Origin: Heliocybe sulcata
Taxonomy: Eukaryota; Basidiomycota; Agaricomycetes; Gloeophyllales; Gloeophyllaceae
Assembly: GCA_004369045.1 (NCBI GenBank)
Contig: ML213506.1
Span: forward strand, 248,001 to 312,000
DNA length: 64,000 bases
Direction of reading: 5' to 3'
Shown here: piece after piece, positions 35,270 to 46,895 of the stretch
Layout: the number at the start of each line of letters is the position of its first letter
Position numbering within the stretch: the stretch's first letter is position 1
Position numbers and translations under genes: made by a program
The notes under the pieces: generated by a model
What the model saw: the letters and a program-made list of their open reading frames with translations, nothing else
The model's database searches: none
Told to the model about the DNA's origin: nothing

Positions 35270-36790
35270 GCACTAACACGCGACGAAACCCGCACAGACC
35301 TAAAGGGGAACAACAACCACAAAGCGTAGCACCAATCCCTTGGTGCTAGATGGCTGCGAGGTCCGGGGCGACGAAGGGTATAATAAACGTTCGGAGGGAT
35401 AGGGTAGGGTAAGACGTATAGGTGGGGCTAAAGGTTGATTGGCGCAGACCAGTCGCGGTCGTGCGGCAGTCTCAATTCAATACGCACACTTCGGGAGACA
35501 CTTGTATCGTACTCCGCTTGACGATGCGATTCTAACGCACTCGGTGCGCTCTTGGTGCGATAACTTCTCGGGCTGTCGCGGAGCGCGCGCTTGTCGCACG
35601 GTCTCGGAGGGAGCGGGATCGGGATCGCCTACACAATGCGATCGAGGCACGCGTACAATGCCGTCGGTGCGAAGTGCGACGCTTCTAAAACTCGAGACAA
35701 ACTCGAACGCGGTTAACGAGACGGGCGGCGCACGAGGCCGGACTTAAGAGAAAACTTGGAAACGAAAGGGCTCACTTGTCGCGCGCGCTGTCGGAAGGGT
35801 CGCGCAAACTCTGGTTGAAGTCGGAAGACCGTCGAAAGCCTTATACTCTGGAGGAAACTCTTGCGCCGAGAACGAGATACGAAGGGTGAAGATAACTTGC
35901 ATTTTCGAGACAAAGAGAAAGGGTATAAGTACAAACGTAGCCGCTACACTACTCGCAGTCGCACATGAGGAGAAAACCGTCTCCCGCAAACCATCTCCTG
36001 CGTCGCGCGCTCGTCCACAAGGCGCGCACTGCCCCAACCGCCCTGTACCTAACTTTCCTACCAATCCCATCGTTTCCGCGCGGCGCGGTGCCTGCATGAG
36101 TACGCTCGTAGCCTAGCTTGAAACGCGCGACGAGTCTTGTCCTCGCGCCACGCCGTACGAGACCTTGCGTCGACGCGGCTGTGCCACAGTAACTTGAGTG
36201 GCGGGCGTAGTTGCCGAAGAGCAGCGCGGCTGTGCCGAAAGGGGTAGTGGGTCGGGCGAGTGATGCGTCGCGCGGAGGGAGCCAAAACCGATGATGGAGG
36301 CGGTGAGTTGATGCGTACGGGCGCCCTGAGCATGCGACCCGACGGGCGGCGAAGGCGATGATGGGAACGACAGGCGGGACATTGAGTGGGATGGTCGATC
36401 TAGAATGACTCGATGGCCTAGACTCCTCGGGACCGACCGGACTGTGTTGTGCCGAGTTGCCGTTGACTCGATCGGAAAGATCTGGAGGCCGAGGCTTACG
36501 CGTCGTTGTGGCTGAGTCCAAGAATAGTCTCCGAGACAAGAATAGATCGGTTTGTATTGAGTCCCGCTGAATAGAGTGAGTGTCGCCGCGCTGCGGGGAA
36601 TAGAGTCGCGAGCTCGCCGCCAGAGTGAATAGTCGGGGTCGCCAGTATAGTCGTCGCTCGCCTTCCAAGGAGCTGTCAGCGGCGAGCGAACGTGCAATAG
36701 AGTCGCAACGTCGCCGCGATCACGAAACGACCCTGAAAACGCGTTTTCGGAGCGCAGAACCCTGATCGGCCGTATCACCGTATCCTGGAG
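35270..36790. mobile_element. Unidentified insert of about 1.5 kb inside the copia element
   Basis: Copia-type sequence stops near 35.27 kb and resumes near 36.79 kb. The block between is GC-rich, has no copia similarity, no obvious terminal inverted repeats and no clear target duplication. Its minus strand has a 239-codon Arg/Ser-rich frame of no known family, probably a composition effect. Edges are approximate. It must have arrived after, or moved with, the copia element. Confidence 0.55.
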
Positions 36791-37160
36791 TTCGAAGCGC
36801 CAAGAGGTCGTAGCATTGTCCACTACGGAATCGGAATACATCGCCACGGTACATGCAGGCCAGATGGCGTTCTGGTACATAAAATTCCTACGCGACCTGA
36901 TGCACCCACCCATCCTTCCCATCGTCATCTACTCGGACAGCTCGGGCGGGGAGAGCTTGGCCAAACGCATGTCGAACTTCAATCGCGTACGGCACCTTCG
37001 CGTACGCTATCACTGGCTCCGGGACGCGATCAAAGACAAGGAGTTGGCGGTGGAGCACGTACCAGGGCAGGATAATCCGGCGGACATCTTCACCAAGCCG
37101 TTGACCGCGCCGATTTTGCAGAAACATATTGGAGTGCTGGGGCTTGACACCAAGGGGGGG

Positions 37161-37459
37161 TGTTGAGCGGTATGTGGCGGTTGTGGCGTCGAGCCGCGTT
37201 AGACGGAAGTATTTCCTTTCTTCTCAGTATTGATGTCGAGTCCCTATTGGCTAGTCGGCGTTAGCCGTAGTTAGTAGGTAAAATGCGTCGAACGCACGCG
37301 TCGCTCCTCAGCCTGTTACACCATTCCCGGCTGAGGAGTAAGTCATGTTTCCTAGTTGCTAGAGATTACAGTTAGCTGATGTATAGTGTAGACCTGTTTC
37401 ACAGGTATAGTATAATAAGAGCCTGTTACACCATTCCCGGCTGAGGAACCTGTTTCACA
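37161..37459 (+). repeat. 3' LTR of the copia element
   Basis: 299 bp, follows a G-rich polypurine tract and is followed by the GCCTC target duplication. Confidence 0.93.
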
Positions 37460-37460
37460 G

Positions 37461-37872
37461 CCTCGCAATTGACCAGCTGCAGTCGGTACTGAATTATCTT
37501 CGTGACTGCGGCGCAACCGTCGACAATTTCTTCATGGTGCCGCTTGAGTACGGTAGCCTCAGCAACAGTTATGGAGCGGCTAATACTATGCAGATCAGCA
37601 ACGTATTATTGAATGTGTTGGTCACTTACCCGAACACTCGGCAGGAGCTCTTCACTGGGAACATAGCAAATATTATGAAGTCGGACTATCCACAGGAGAT
37701 ACAAAAACTTACTGACATCAAGACTGGCCTAGGTTTCAAAACCAGTGCTGCTACGAGTGGGCAAATAGATGCATTGAAAGGTCACTCAGCACGACGTTTC
37801 GGGGATGGTGGCAAACAGGAGCAAATAGCATATAAACGAGGCTGTTTAGAGGTTCCGCGTCACCCTCGGTGA
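37461..37872 (+). pseudogene. Coding-like fragment inside the MULE, possibly captured
   Basis: The frame reads AIDQLQSVLNYLRDCGATVD followed by NFFMVPLEYGS and continues to a stop inside the right inverted repeat. Its composition is coding-like, but I cannot name the family. Upstream sequence left of the copia element (30419-30685) belongs to the same MULE interior. A fragment of a host gene carried between MULE ends would make this a Pack-MULE-like element; it could equally be a remnant of the element's own gene. Confidence 0.4.
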
Positions 37873-38045
37873 TCTCCGGCTACCACTTTGGCCAGCCGTC
37901 ACAGAGCGTTCTCTTCCTCTTAGCTGACTTCTATTTATGGTAAGTGAGTATATTTGGTATATGTCAGATATTCCTAATACATATGTTCTTCCCACATGCC
38001 CTCAGAGTGGAACGAGAACGCTCGACGGCTGGTTTTAGGAGCCTG
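37856..38045 (-). repeat. Right 190-bp terminal inverted repeat of the MULE
   Basis: Partner of 30229-30418. The adjoining GGCCAGCAG at 38046-38054 repeats the bases just before the left repeat. Confidence 0.92.
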
Positions 38046-38448
38046 GGCCAGCAGTAGTTACACTTGTCGGTTGGGCATACATCGGTCCAGGATCGGAAAG
38101 CAACGTGGTCGTTAAACTCACTGGCCATGGCCATGTGAAGTCACGTGAACGGACGCGGCAACATGGCACGATTGTGCCACAATAGACCTCATAAGCCACA
38201 CACGATTCTGGGAGTCGGTGTAGGAGTTTCACTTGTACAGGAGTTTATTTGGGGCTCTCGGCCTTAAATTCAAGTGATATTGCGTCGAGTCGTCGGTTCC
38301 AGCACAATTGCACCCTCATGCATCATGACTAACATCGATTCGTTACCGTTGAGCTCCGATTCGCCCCAGGGTATGCATAAGAATCATGACCCCAATTTGC
38401 ATTTCTTATTGTACAGGATATAATACAACAGAAGATGCAACCCTACGT

Positions 38449-39018
38449 TCATGCAGCACTCTTCTTGGCGTTCACGAATTGGGCAGCAAGGCTCTACGCG
38501 TAGCGTACGTGTGAGAAGCAGGCCTAAGCAAACGAGGACAAAGCTTACCGAGCTCTCGCTAGCAGACAGCTTGGCCATGATGGCCGGCCATTGCTGGCTC
38601 TCCTCCTCATCGGAGTGAGCGATGAAAGTCGTGACGGCCTTGGTGACGACGGCCTCGTTCGAGGAAGCAGCAGCAGCGTCGGCGACCATCTTGTTGATCT
38701 CGGCATGCTCCTCTGAAGTGGTGTTAGCATCTTACCGGCCTGTGGGTATCTATCAGACTTACGCTTGTTGGACGACGCGCTCAGACCGAACTTGGAGTAG
38801 TCGGCGTAGATGGAGGCATCCCTATGAGATCCAAGTTACCGCTGTACCATATACCTGTTATAGCAAGGTACTTACTCAGCCGCACTGTGCGCCTTGATCT
38901 CAGCAATGAGGGTCTTCGCGAGGGTGACCTTCTCGGTGCCAGTGGCAGCCTTGTACTTGCCGAACAAGCTCTTGACATTGTCGTGGTCAGCCTTGATTGT
39001 AGCGAGGACGTCCGACAT
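38449..39018 (-). CDS. HHE hemerythrin-like protein, copy H2 (subfamily A)
   Basis: Exons 39018-38876, 38821-38763, 38712-38549, 38493-38449: the same 143/59/164/45 lengths and intron phases (2, 1, 0) as the other copies, 136 residues. Ligands H12, H44/E48, H70 and H100/E104 are present. Subfamily A sequence (TGTEKVTLAKTL, DAAAASSNEA); the C-terminus is AAQFVNAKKSAA as in H3. Residue differences from H1 are few; lysine 113 is replaced (WPAIMAKLSAS). The leader ends CACTCAAGCAACATG. The TATA-like box is GATAAAA at about 39091-39097, weaker than in H1, H6 and H7. The gene lies 395 bp from the right target duplication of the MULE. Intact. Confidence 0.88.
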
Positions 39019-40499
39019 GTTGCTTGAGTGTCTTCCTTAAGCTCGAGTGAGTATCTGGAGGATGGAGAATTGTAGAGGAGATGCCTGCTCTTTTATCTCT
39101 TGACGCTCTGCTTGCGCGTATCGTCCGGATGTTATTGGTGTTCGGAGCCAAAGCATCGTGACCTCGTCGCTGAGTAGAGCATCGGAGACTGTTGCTGGAC
39201 CCGCCTTTGCAGATGTGCCTGAACAGGACGGCCCACGACTGCCTGTAAAAGAAGGCGAGAAAACACAAGGCTTGCGATTGGAGGACTGGGCATAACACCT
39301 GTCCAGTCGATACTCGGTACGATCGAGACACGCACATCTCGCCCTTTAGCCCCACTTCAGCCAATCTCCTGTTCTTAGTTATGCGACCTCGGTTAGCTTC
39401 GAATGTAGACCGTTATTAAGCACGTGGGTCACGAATCCAAGCCAGATTTGTGATGTTCGTTCCGATAGGAGCCAACCTTTGCTGGTTTGTGCGCTATTGC
39501 ACCGCGGAAGTGCCAAGCAACACGTGACCTCTTTGCCATGGTCGAAGAGAGAAGGTCTTGTAGTACGACAAGAAGGTGGGACCCTCATACTTGAAAAGAG
39601 AGACAAGAGTATGACCCGGTTCTGGTAGACTCAAAAACAGGCCGTTCGTAGGCCCACGAGGGATCCTCCACGCATTTGGAGACGTGCTTATTGCGACAAG
39701 ATACTAGCTTGCATTCGGCCGCGTGACTGACAAAGATCGGAAGCATAGGCGATGGCGGAGATAACACCCTCAACGCACCATCCCTGATGGAGGGGAACAA
39801 CGACAGGAGATCAGAAATAGCTAAGCAGTCGCGCTGGTTGGTACCATCACAGCTCCCGTTCCTGAGTAAAGTCTGTTGAGCGTCATTTGGCCAAACTTGC
39901 TCGGAAACAGCTTATACGCCAAGAGTGCGCACTAGATGCACCCAAAAAGCTGGTACGTTTCCTATCAGGCAAGGGATCGAGGCCAAGTAGTCGCATTCCC
40001 GGTTGTTCGAAGACAGATCTCGAGTTCCGTGACAAGCCGTCATCCCAGTAGTAAGTACGCGAAAAGAAGCCGGGATCAGGTCAGTTTAATGTCTACCGAC
40101 ACCACTAGAAAATTGCTGTAGAGATTGCCTGGGTTTGAGGGTAGGGACGTATATCGTCGCAAGGTGAATGTGATGAAGGAAGCACTTAAGGAATTCAGGG
40201 AAAGTACACCGGCAGTTGCCGACGACAACCGCGCGTTACTCTTGACTCCGCTCGTGCAATCTCCTCTGCGCCTTCGGTACTAACATGGCTTGATGATGAC
40301 AACAGTGGATGGCTCTCTCTCGGATGCATCTTGCATTTCCTTGTCGCGAGTGCGTCGCAAATCAGCGACATGTGGAATTTGAAACCATCTTCCCCGAGTC
40401 CGCCGAGCGACCCCCACTGCAATAAACATAGAGTCGACGACAGGTTGGGTGTCTCTGGACGGATAAAGAACTGTGTCTCTCCTTGGGATCATCTGTGTC
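39019..40499. other. H2 promoter and gene-free stretch
   Basis: Leader and TATA-like box of H2 in the first 80 bp. No credible gene in the remainder, which ends in the promoter of the P450 gene. Confidence 0.5.
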
Positions 40500-42859
40500 A
40501 TGTCGTTGCTGCATATTCTTCTGCTTTTTCCATTATTGGTTGGGATGAGCAAGCTCATCCGCAGGTCATTCACTTCCACTGGCGATTCATTCTCTCAGAT
40601 CGCGGGACCAGCTTCGGAGCACTGGATCAAAGGTAAACGCATATCTCTTACCCTGAGAGCTTGCACTGACATTGGAGTCTCCAAGGTAATTACCATAGGA
40701 TATTCCAAGATGGATTCGACTACAACCTGCGGCTCGCGCACGTATACGGAGGAGTAGCAAAGATACATGCCATGTTCGGCGTAAGAGTGCTTTGAACCTC
40801 TGTAATCTCTCTCCTCATGTGTTGAGCATAGGGTCAGCAACTTTACGTCTCCGATCCCCGGGCCTTGCATCACATGTTGATCAAGGAGCCACACGTCTTC
40901 GAAGAGACTGATATGTTCATCATGTCCGCGACAATCAGACCCTTTCCCTCTCAATATTGCACTCATTTTTAATCTTCTTACAGGGGTAACGGTTTGATCT
41001 TCGGCGAAGGCCTCATATCCACGACCGGTATCAGGATATCCTAACGGCACGCACTGCAGGGTATACTGATTCATGTACCAGGTGACCAGCACAGGAAGCA
41101 ACGACGTATGGTCAAACCCGCCTTCTCTACAGCCAATCTACGTGCATTAGCGCCAAAGCTCCAACGTGTTGCTCACCAGCTTTGTGCCATCCTGCGGTCT
41201 CAACTAGACCAATCTCCTGGTAGAGCCCTGGCAGCTTGAGCTCAAAACCTCACTTCTAACAATGATAATAGACGCTCAAGAGATAGATATCCTACCTTGG
41301 ATAAATCGATGCGCCTTCGAATACGTCAGTACCGCATGCCTGGGCCGAACTTTCAATGCCTTGACTCCGAACGAATCGAACGAATACGTCGAAGCCGTTC
41401 GTAACCTAGCGTGAGTGCTAGTCCCGCTTTCAACATCTCATTAGTATATGAAGGTCTTCTCAAGCCCACAGACGCTCCGACTGCTTTTTCTTCGACCACT
41501 CATACCATCCGTGGTCCGGCACTTCTCACCTTCCTTACGATGCAAACTCTCCGAATGGCTCCCAATGGAAGCGTTTCAGAACGTGAAACGCTTGGTAGAT
41601 ATAATGCATCGCTGCAGTTTACGTATTTCTGCGGAGAAGCGGTCAATGCTATCTGAAATCCGCGACGGTGCAGAGGGGAGCGATATCATGTCTATCCTGC
41701 GTGCGCTTTTACACTTTCCTCCATATGTCATTGCTGGAGCAGTCAAATCCATCTAGTGAGGACGAACGAAGCTTCTGTCCAAGCCGACCAACTATCTGAT
41801 GCTGAGCTTGTAGCTCAGATGAAGTACGCAATCCCTGCAGTGCGACGAGTGTAGTGGACTGACTCCTCCCATAGCACGTTCATATTCGGAGGCTTGGAGA
41901 CCACTACGTCCACTATCTGCCGCATTCTACATATATTGGCTATTGAAGATCACGTCCAATCCCGGCTGCGCAATGAAATTCGTCAGGCGAAAATGGACTA
42001 TGCCTCGGAACCCCGCGGCAAGGCGGAATCATGCCCGGCCATAGATCTGCCATACGATGTTCTCATGAATCTTCCATACCTCGACGCGGTAGTGAAGGAG
42101 ACGCTCCGAGTGTATCCTCCGACGTCTCTTCTAAGCCGGACGTCAGTCTTACCGTTACTATAAGTGCACAGAAATACCGCTGACAGGATATCAGAGCCCG
42201 TCAAGCGAGTGCCTTGCCACTGGCCAAACCCGTACAATCCGCCTAGGGACGATGGCTGCTATCCGTGCCCGTGCCGAAGGATACGACTGTTATCATATCG
42301 ATACTTGCTGCAAATCATAACAAGGAGGTGTGGGGAGAGGATGCTTCTCTGTGGAAGCCTGAGAGATGGTTGAGTACGGGTGAGGCAGTCGGGAAGGATG
42401 CGAGGACGGATGGCGAGAAGTATCCTGGGGTTTATGCTAACATGTAAGTCTCTATAAGGTTGGCGGTCCAACGGCTGAAATATATGGGGTCTTAGGATGA
42501 CGTCTCTTGGTGGCCCGCGTGCATGCGTGTAAGTGCTTACTGGTGCATCGCTTTAATCTCGCTGTCTGATTTCAATGGTCCAGGGGTGTCAAATTTGCCG
42601 AGCTGGAAATAAGTGAGCGGCTCCTCGCTTACCATTCCGCCACATCTGAACGACTTTTCATACAGAACAAGTCCTCGCGACTCTCCTATCGACCTTGCAC
42701 TTCTCTGTGCCTCTTGCAAAGGACGGGAGCGGGGAAAAAAAGGATATATACTGGAAGATGAACGGTCTTCAAGTTCCCGTAGTGCAGCCACCTCATGGGG
42801 ATGGACGGACGGCCCAAGTTCCTCTCGACGTGAGACTAGTGAGCGAGCGGGATTTCTGA
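40500..42859 (+). pseudogene. Cytochrome P450 with one in-frame stop codon
   Basis: Heme monooxygenase of the ER-anchored fungal type. Thirteen exons: 40500-40632, 40686-40780, 40832-40923, 40984-41027, 41082-41219, 41281-41410, 41465-41700, 41757-41823, 41875-42141, 42195-42443, 42496-42528, 42584-42612, 42666-42859; 1707 nt in total, keeping frame throughout. There is an N-terminal membrane anchor (SLLHILLLFPLLVG), HRKQRRMVKPAF (C-helix), I-helix FIFGGLETTTST, ExxR as KETLRV, KPERW, and heme loop SLGGPRACVG with the cysteine (the usual leading Phe is Ser). The C-terminus is normal. A TAG at 42244-42246, between PLAKPVQSA and GRWLLSVPVPKD, interrupts the meander upstream region. Everything else looks functional, so this is a very young pseudogene, a sequencing error or an unrecognised splice. 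Confidence 0.8.
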
Positions 42860-42995
42860 ACGGCGGACTTCCAGGCATTGTTTGATAGCTCGTCGAGGAT
42901 GTTGGCTGCGTGCAATACAATCGTGCGCATGACCCATTGTATTCTCTTATAGTACAGCTACAATACACAAGGAATATCGCATTCACCCCGAAACC

Positions 42996-43565
42996 TCATG
43001 CAGCGCTCTTCTTTGCGTTCACGAACTGAGCAGCGAGGCTCTGAGGTACGGCATAGGTGAGAAAGAGGGCTGGTGCAAAGGCGCTTGGAACTTACGGAGC
43101 TCTCGCTAGACGACAGCTTGGCCTTGATGGCGGGCCATTGCTGGCTCTCTTCCTCATCGGAGTGAGCGATGAAGGTGGTGACGGCCTTGGTGACGACGGC
43201 CTCGTTGGAGGACGCAGCAGCAGCGTCGGCGACCATCTTGTTGATCTCGGCATGCTCCTCTGAAGCGGTGTAAGCGTCCTACCAACCTATGGGTATCTAT
43301 CAGACTTACGCTTGTTGGACGACGCGCTCAGACCGAACTTGGAGTAGTCAGAGTAGATGGACGCATCCCTATGGGTCTCGAGTCAGCGGTGCAGGCATAG
43401 ACTGTTCCTCGAGAGAACCCACTCGGCCGCGCTGTGCGCCTTGATCTCAGCAATGAGGGTCTTCGCGAGGGTGACCTTCTCGGTGCCAGTGGCAGCCTTG
43501 TACTTGCCGAACAAGCTCTTGACGTTGTCGTGGTCAGCCTTGATGGTAGCGAGGACGTCCGACAT
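42996..43565 (-). CDS. HHE hemerythrin-like protein, copy H3 (subfamily A)
   Basis: Exons 43565-43423, 43368-43310, 43259-43096, 43040-42996 (143/59/164/45), 136 residues. All six expected ligands are present. The donor after exon 1 is GTGGGT, weaker than the GTGAGT or GTAAGY of the other copies. Exon 2 has Ser for Ala in IYSDYSKFG. The C-terminus is AAQFVNAKKSAA, shared with H2, so H2 and H3 are probably the closest pair. The box CATAAAAA lies at about 43638-43645, and the leader CACTCATCACAATG matches H1. It is tail-to-tail with the P450 gene (136 bp between stops). Intact. Confidence 0.88.
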
Positions 43566-44864
43566 TGTGATGAGTGTTCTTCCTTAAGCTCGAGTGAGGG
43601 TTTGGAGGATGGGGAATTCGAGACGAAGTGCGTCGCGTTTTTATGCTTTGAGCGGCTTGCAGGAGCCTACTTGCCGGGGAGGGTTGGCTCTTCAGCGTTA
43701 GCACTCGCCGCAGGGACATGTGGACGCTCATGTGTGGTCTGGCTTCGGTGCTGAGCGCTGAGTAGACGCAGCTCGGACACTGTTGTCGCCTCCCGCCCTT
43801 CCAATCCATTGCGGTGCATGCAAGCTGGCGACATTAATATTGTATCCAGAAACTCGACGCCAGTGATTGGTCGTGGCGATATGACGTTTCCCTGCGGTAG
43901 ATCCGCTCGAGATGAAGAAGCACCTTCGCAATTATTGCCTTTGTCCGGACCAATGCGCGTGGGACGATTTTGTGACTTCGAGCAGCAAAAGCCTCCGTAC
44001 TTCTAGATCCATGGCTTGATGGTGCGGAATGAATGGAACTAGGCACCATCCCGTCTCCTCGAAGAACCCTGTTTGATTCTTGAAGCTTCCGCCATGTACC
44101 CTGCTGTAGTTAACTGGGGCGATCTGGCACATCATCCGACTCCTGACACAAGCAGAAAGGGGAACCCTAGCGGTGTCGCGCATGCAGCGCATTGACCAGA
44201 CGGACTGCGGCGTGCGCGATGTCTTCATAATGTCAGCGCTGGTGAAATATACACCTCGGGTATCCCATAGCATTCCTTTATCTGGAGTTTATCTGATATC
44301 CAAATTATCGGTAAAATTGCGAAATCCCGACAGTAGCGGCACCGACTTGCGGAATTGCTTGAGAATTGGGCGTTGTACAGCCGAACTTGCATTGCGCACT
44401 AGCGACCTGGCGGGTATGCATATGCAGGTCTGGATATTAGCCCAAGACAACTTGCAGTCTTGAAGACGCGCTGAGCGACCCAAGAGTAATTGTGAAAGCA
44501 AGGTTTGGACCAAGTTTGAACTACAAATCCTCGGAGGAACACGAAAAGAAATCGGCGTTGTCCGGAGCTGGGTGACACGGTAGACGCGTGACGTCACGTG
44601 CTCGTGCCGGGCGCATCCTTCGCAAACTACACGACGCGGCTACCTCAGTACTAAAGTGACGGTTCTATCTCTCTGGTACTTGTCACCCGCTCAAGTGTTT
44701 CGCTTGAATATGCAATGGATGCAGCACTTGAACACGCCGACAGAGATCCTCGAGGTATGCTGAGAAAATCCGTGCATGCTTCATTGGGCACACATCATAC
44801 AGAAGAATCGTACAGCTCCAATGTAGCTTTCCTCCGATTCTCATCTGCCACTGTGATCAAGAAC
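43566..44864. other. H3 promoter and gene-free stretch
   Basis: Leader and TATA-like box of H3, then about 1.2 kb with only short open frames and no motif. Confidence 0.5.
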
Positions 44865-45439
44865 TTAGGCGACACTCTTCTTCGCATTCATGAACTGGGA
44901 CGCCATTGACTGCAAACATAGTCAGGATTCGATGAAGACACAATATTGTCATGAGGATACGCACGGCGCTCTCGCTGGAGGACAGCTTAGCCTTGATGGC
45001 GGGCCACTGCTGGCTCTCCTCTTCGTCGGAGTGAGCGATGAAGGTGGTGACAGCCTTGGTGACGACGGCCTCGTTGGAGCACGCAGCGGAAGCGTCGGCG
45101 ATCATCTTGTTGATCTCGGCGTGCTCCTCTGTAGCGAGCCGGGTTAGTATATATCAATATCAGGTGTACGTGGTAGAAACTGACGCTTGTTGGAGGCAGC
45201 GCTCAAGCCGAACTTGGAGTAGTCAGCGTAGATGGAGGCGTCCCTGTCATATGCAGGTCAGTATGACCTCTCGTTTATGCCGAAGAAAATGCTTACTCCG
45301 CAGCGCTGTGTGCCTTCATCTCGGTGATGAGGGTCATAGCGAGGGTCGTCTTCTCCGAGCCAGACGCGGCCTTGTACTTGCCGAACAGGCTCTTGACGTT
45401 GTCATGGTCAGCCTTGATGGTAGCGAGGACGTCCGACAT
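44865..45439 (-). CDS. HHE hemerythrin-like protein, copy H4 (subfamily B)
   Basis: Exons 45439-45297, 45243-45185, 45128-44965, 44909-44865 (143/59/164/45), 136 residues with all expected ligands (ADHDNVK, AHSAAED, EEHAEINK, AHSDEEESQQW). Subfamily B marks: SGSEKTTLAMTLITEMK in helix 1-2 and MIADASAACSNEA in helix 3. Last exon SMASQFMNAKKSVA, stop TAA. Third donor GTGCGT is a weak form. TATAAA on the coding strand at about 45514-45519. The leader is slightly altered (CTCTCACTCACAATG). Intact. Confidence 0.88.
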
Positions 45440-46895
45440 TGTGAGTGAGAGATGCTTCCTTGGCTCGAGTGAGTGTTGGGAGGATGAGGGTTCTAAGGGC
45501 TGGCGTGGTGCTCTTTATACCTCTCAAGTAACCTCTCTCAATCGTGTTGGCAACTCTGAGTTGGCTATCATAGTGGCATGACCAGTACGCTGCGTATCCT
45601 CTGCACGGACATTATTGCTCAGTTGCACGTCTAGGTCTTCCAACGAGCGGTGGCGTATGCCGCAATTTGGGTTATCGTCGTCGCGGTTCAAAAAACGGTA
45701 CCCGCGATTGGTTGGAACTTATGACGTCCAGTTAATCTTGGACTATTGGATATACGGTAGGATTTCTCTTCTTCCTCCGGACCAGTACGAGGGTACTGAT
45801 TTTGTTCCTTCTCCTAGCTTCGATCTTCTGGGCTTCGGGACCTGATCGGTATGGAATTCATATACGAAATATCTCTGCATAGAGTCTCTTCATATGGCGC
45901 GGAAGATCGTTGACTCGTGTCTTAGACATGGGGACTGCGATAGCTCAAGAGCGACCGAGGTCATATGTTCTTGGAATCTGCGACAGAAACAAGCCGGTGC
46001 TTGTTCTACCTTTGGCAACCAAATGTCTTCCAGTCAAGGTCTTCCCCTCCTTGACAGGCTGCATTTGTATAGAGACTGCTTCCGCACATACGAAGTAAGC
46101 TCCAGCCCTCCAATCGCGAGTCCTCTCAGGCACGCATATACACCGTCAGTCCGATAAGATTGCTATCGATGCATGCGAAGAAAATGCGGTGATACCCATT
46201 GACTCCGTTCCCGCGTGAAGGCTCTGAACCTTGTACAGATATAACCTGCCGCGATCCGTGGATAGATGATCTCTCAGCACATGATCACGGAGAGGCGAAG
46301 GAACTCGGAGTCTTTAGGTCCGTCGTTGGACCTTTCATCATTACTTGCTGATGAGGAGATCCCAGTGCATCCATGGCATCTTGGTTTAGGACAGATTTAT
46401 TTGGTCATTTGGGCGAAGCGTCCACTACTGTGGCACGCTGCCAGTCAAGCAACAAGTATTCGCTGGTATAGAGTCATTCATGAAGGCACAGCCCCGGAGT
46501 GATACAGCATAACCACGAAGTCCATAGTATTCATTGAACAATCCACAGGCCCGCCCCGTCGGGACCGGTACCGCAAACCTCCGCAGGACGGCACGGCTGA
46601 CTCTAATCCGTTCATGCATAGACCGACATGGTTCTCTCCGCTGGATGTGCAACGTACACTGTTCACACGCTGAGATCTCACCGATGAGTCTCCATTTATG
46701 CGAAGATCTCTAGAAGCGGGTCGATATGCACCAAGTCCCAGGATGGCTCCGTGACCGGCAAAGGATCGAAACTTCTTATCAGCTCATTCTAAATGATCGT
46801 GCGCACAATCCATTGCAAGTCATCCTACAACAGGGCTACTACTGGACAGATACCAAACGCCCCCCCCCCCAGAACCCCATACCCGAATAGATCGC
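45440..46895. other. H4 promoter and gene-free stretch, with a C homopolymer
   Basis: No credible gene. A run of about 12 C at 46859-46870 lies about 25 bp from the H5 stop, in its 3' flank. Confidence 0.5.

Larger units (their letters stand above)
30686..37459 (+). mobile_element. Ty1/copia LTR retrotransposon, young, interrupted by one large insert
   Basis: Both LTRs are 299 bp (30686-30984 and 37161-37459), start TGTTG, end CACA and are identical by eye, so the insertion is very recent. The 5-bp target duplication GCCTC flanks it (30681-30685, 37460-37464). A primer-binding site GGTTATGAGCCC follows the left LTR, and a purine tract of A and G precedes the right one. One long frame (about 31.1-35.3 kb) shows, in copia order, a Gag-type region, a CX2CX4HX4C zinc knuckle (CNWCGWGRHSRQNC), protease (DSGATHHYF), GAG-pre-integrase, integrase and reverse transcriptase with a YTDDI box; RNase H sequence occurs at the end and again near 36.8-37.2 kb. 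The element is broken by one large insert in its 3' part. Confidence 0.93.
30220..38054. mobile_element. Mutator-like (MULE) non-autonomous DNA transposon, split by a copia element
   Basis: Terminal inverted repeats of 190 bp occupy 30229-30418 and 37856-38045 and match base for base by eye. They begin CAGGCTCCTAAAACC and end in GGTGACGCG on the inner side. The 9-bp direct duplication GGCCAGCAG lies directly outside each end (30220-30228 and 38046-38054). Long TIRs with a 9-bp target duplication are the mark of the Mutator superfamily. Without the copia insert the element is about 1.0 kb, too short for a transposase, so it must have been moved by an enzyme encoded elsewhere. The interior has coding-like sequence (see 37461-37872) that could be captured host DNA. 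Identical TIRs imply recent activity or recent conversion. Confidence 0.85.

Noticed and set aside
35949-36668. 239-codon minus-strand frame as a gene
   Set aside because: Arg/Ser-rich, no domain, and inside the GC-rich insert of a retroelement; probably compositional.
35270-36790. Helitron as the identity of the insert
   Set aside because: The insert seems to lack a target duplication, but its ends do not show the TC...CTRR termini in either orientation.
46859-46870. C homopolymer as a functional element
   Set aside because: Most likely simple slippage in a 3' flank.
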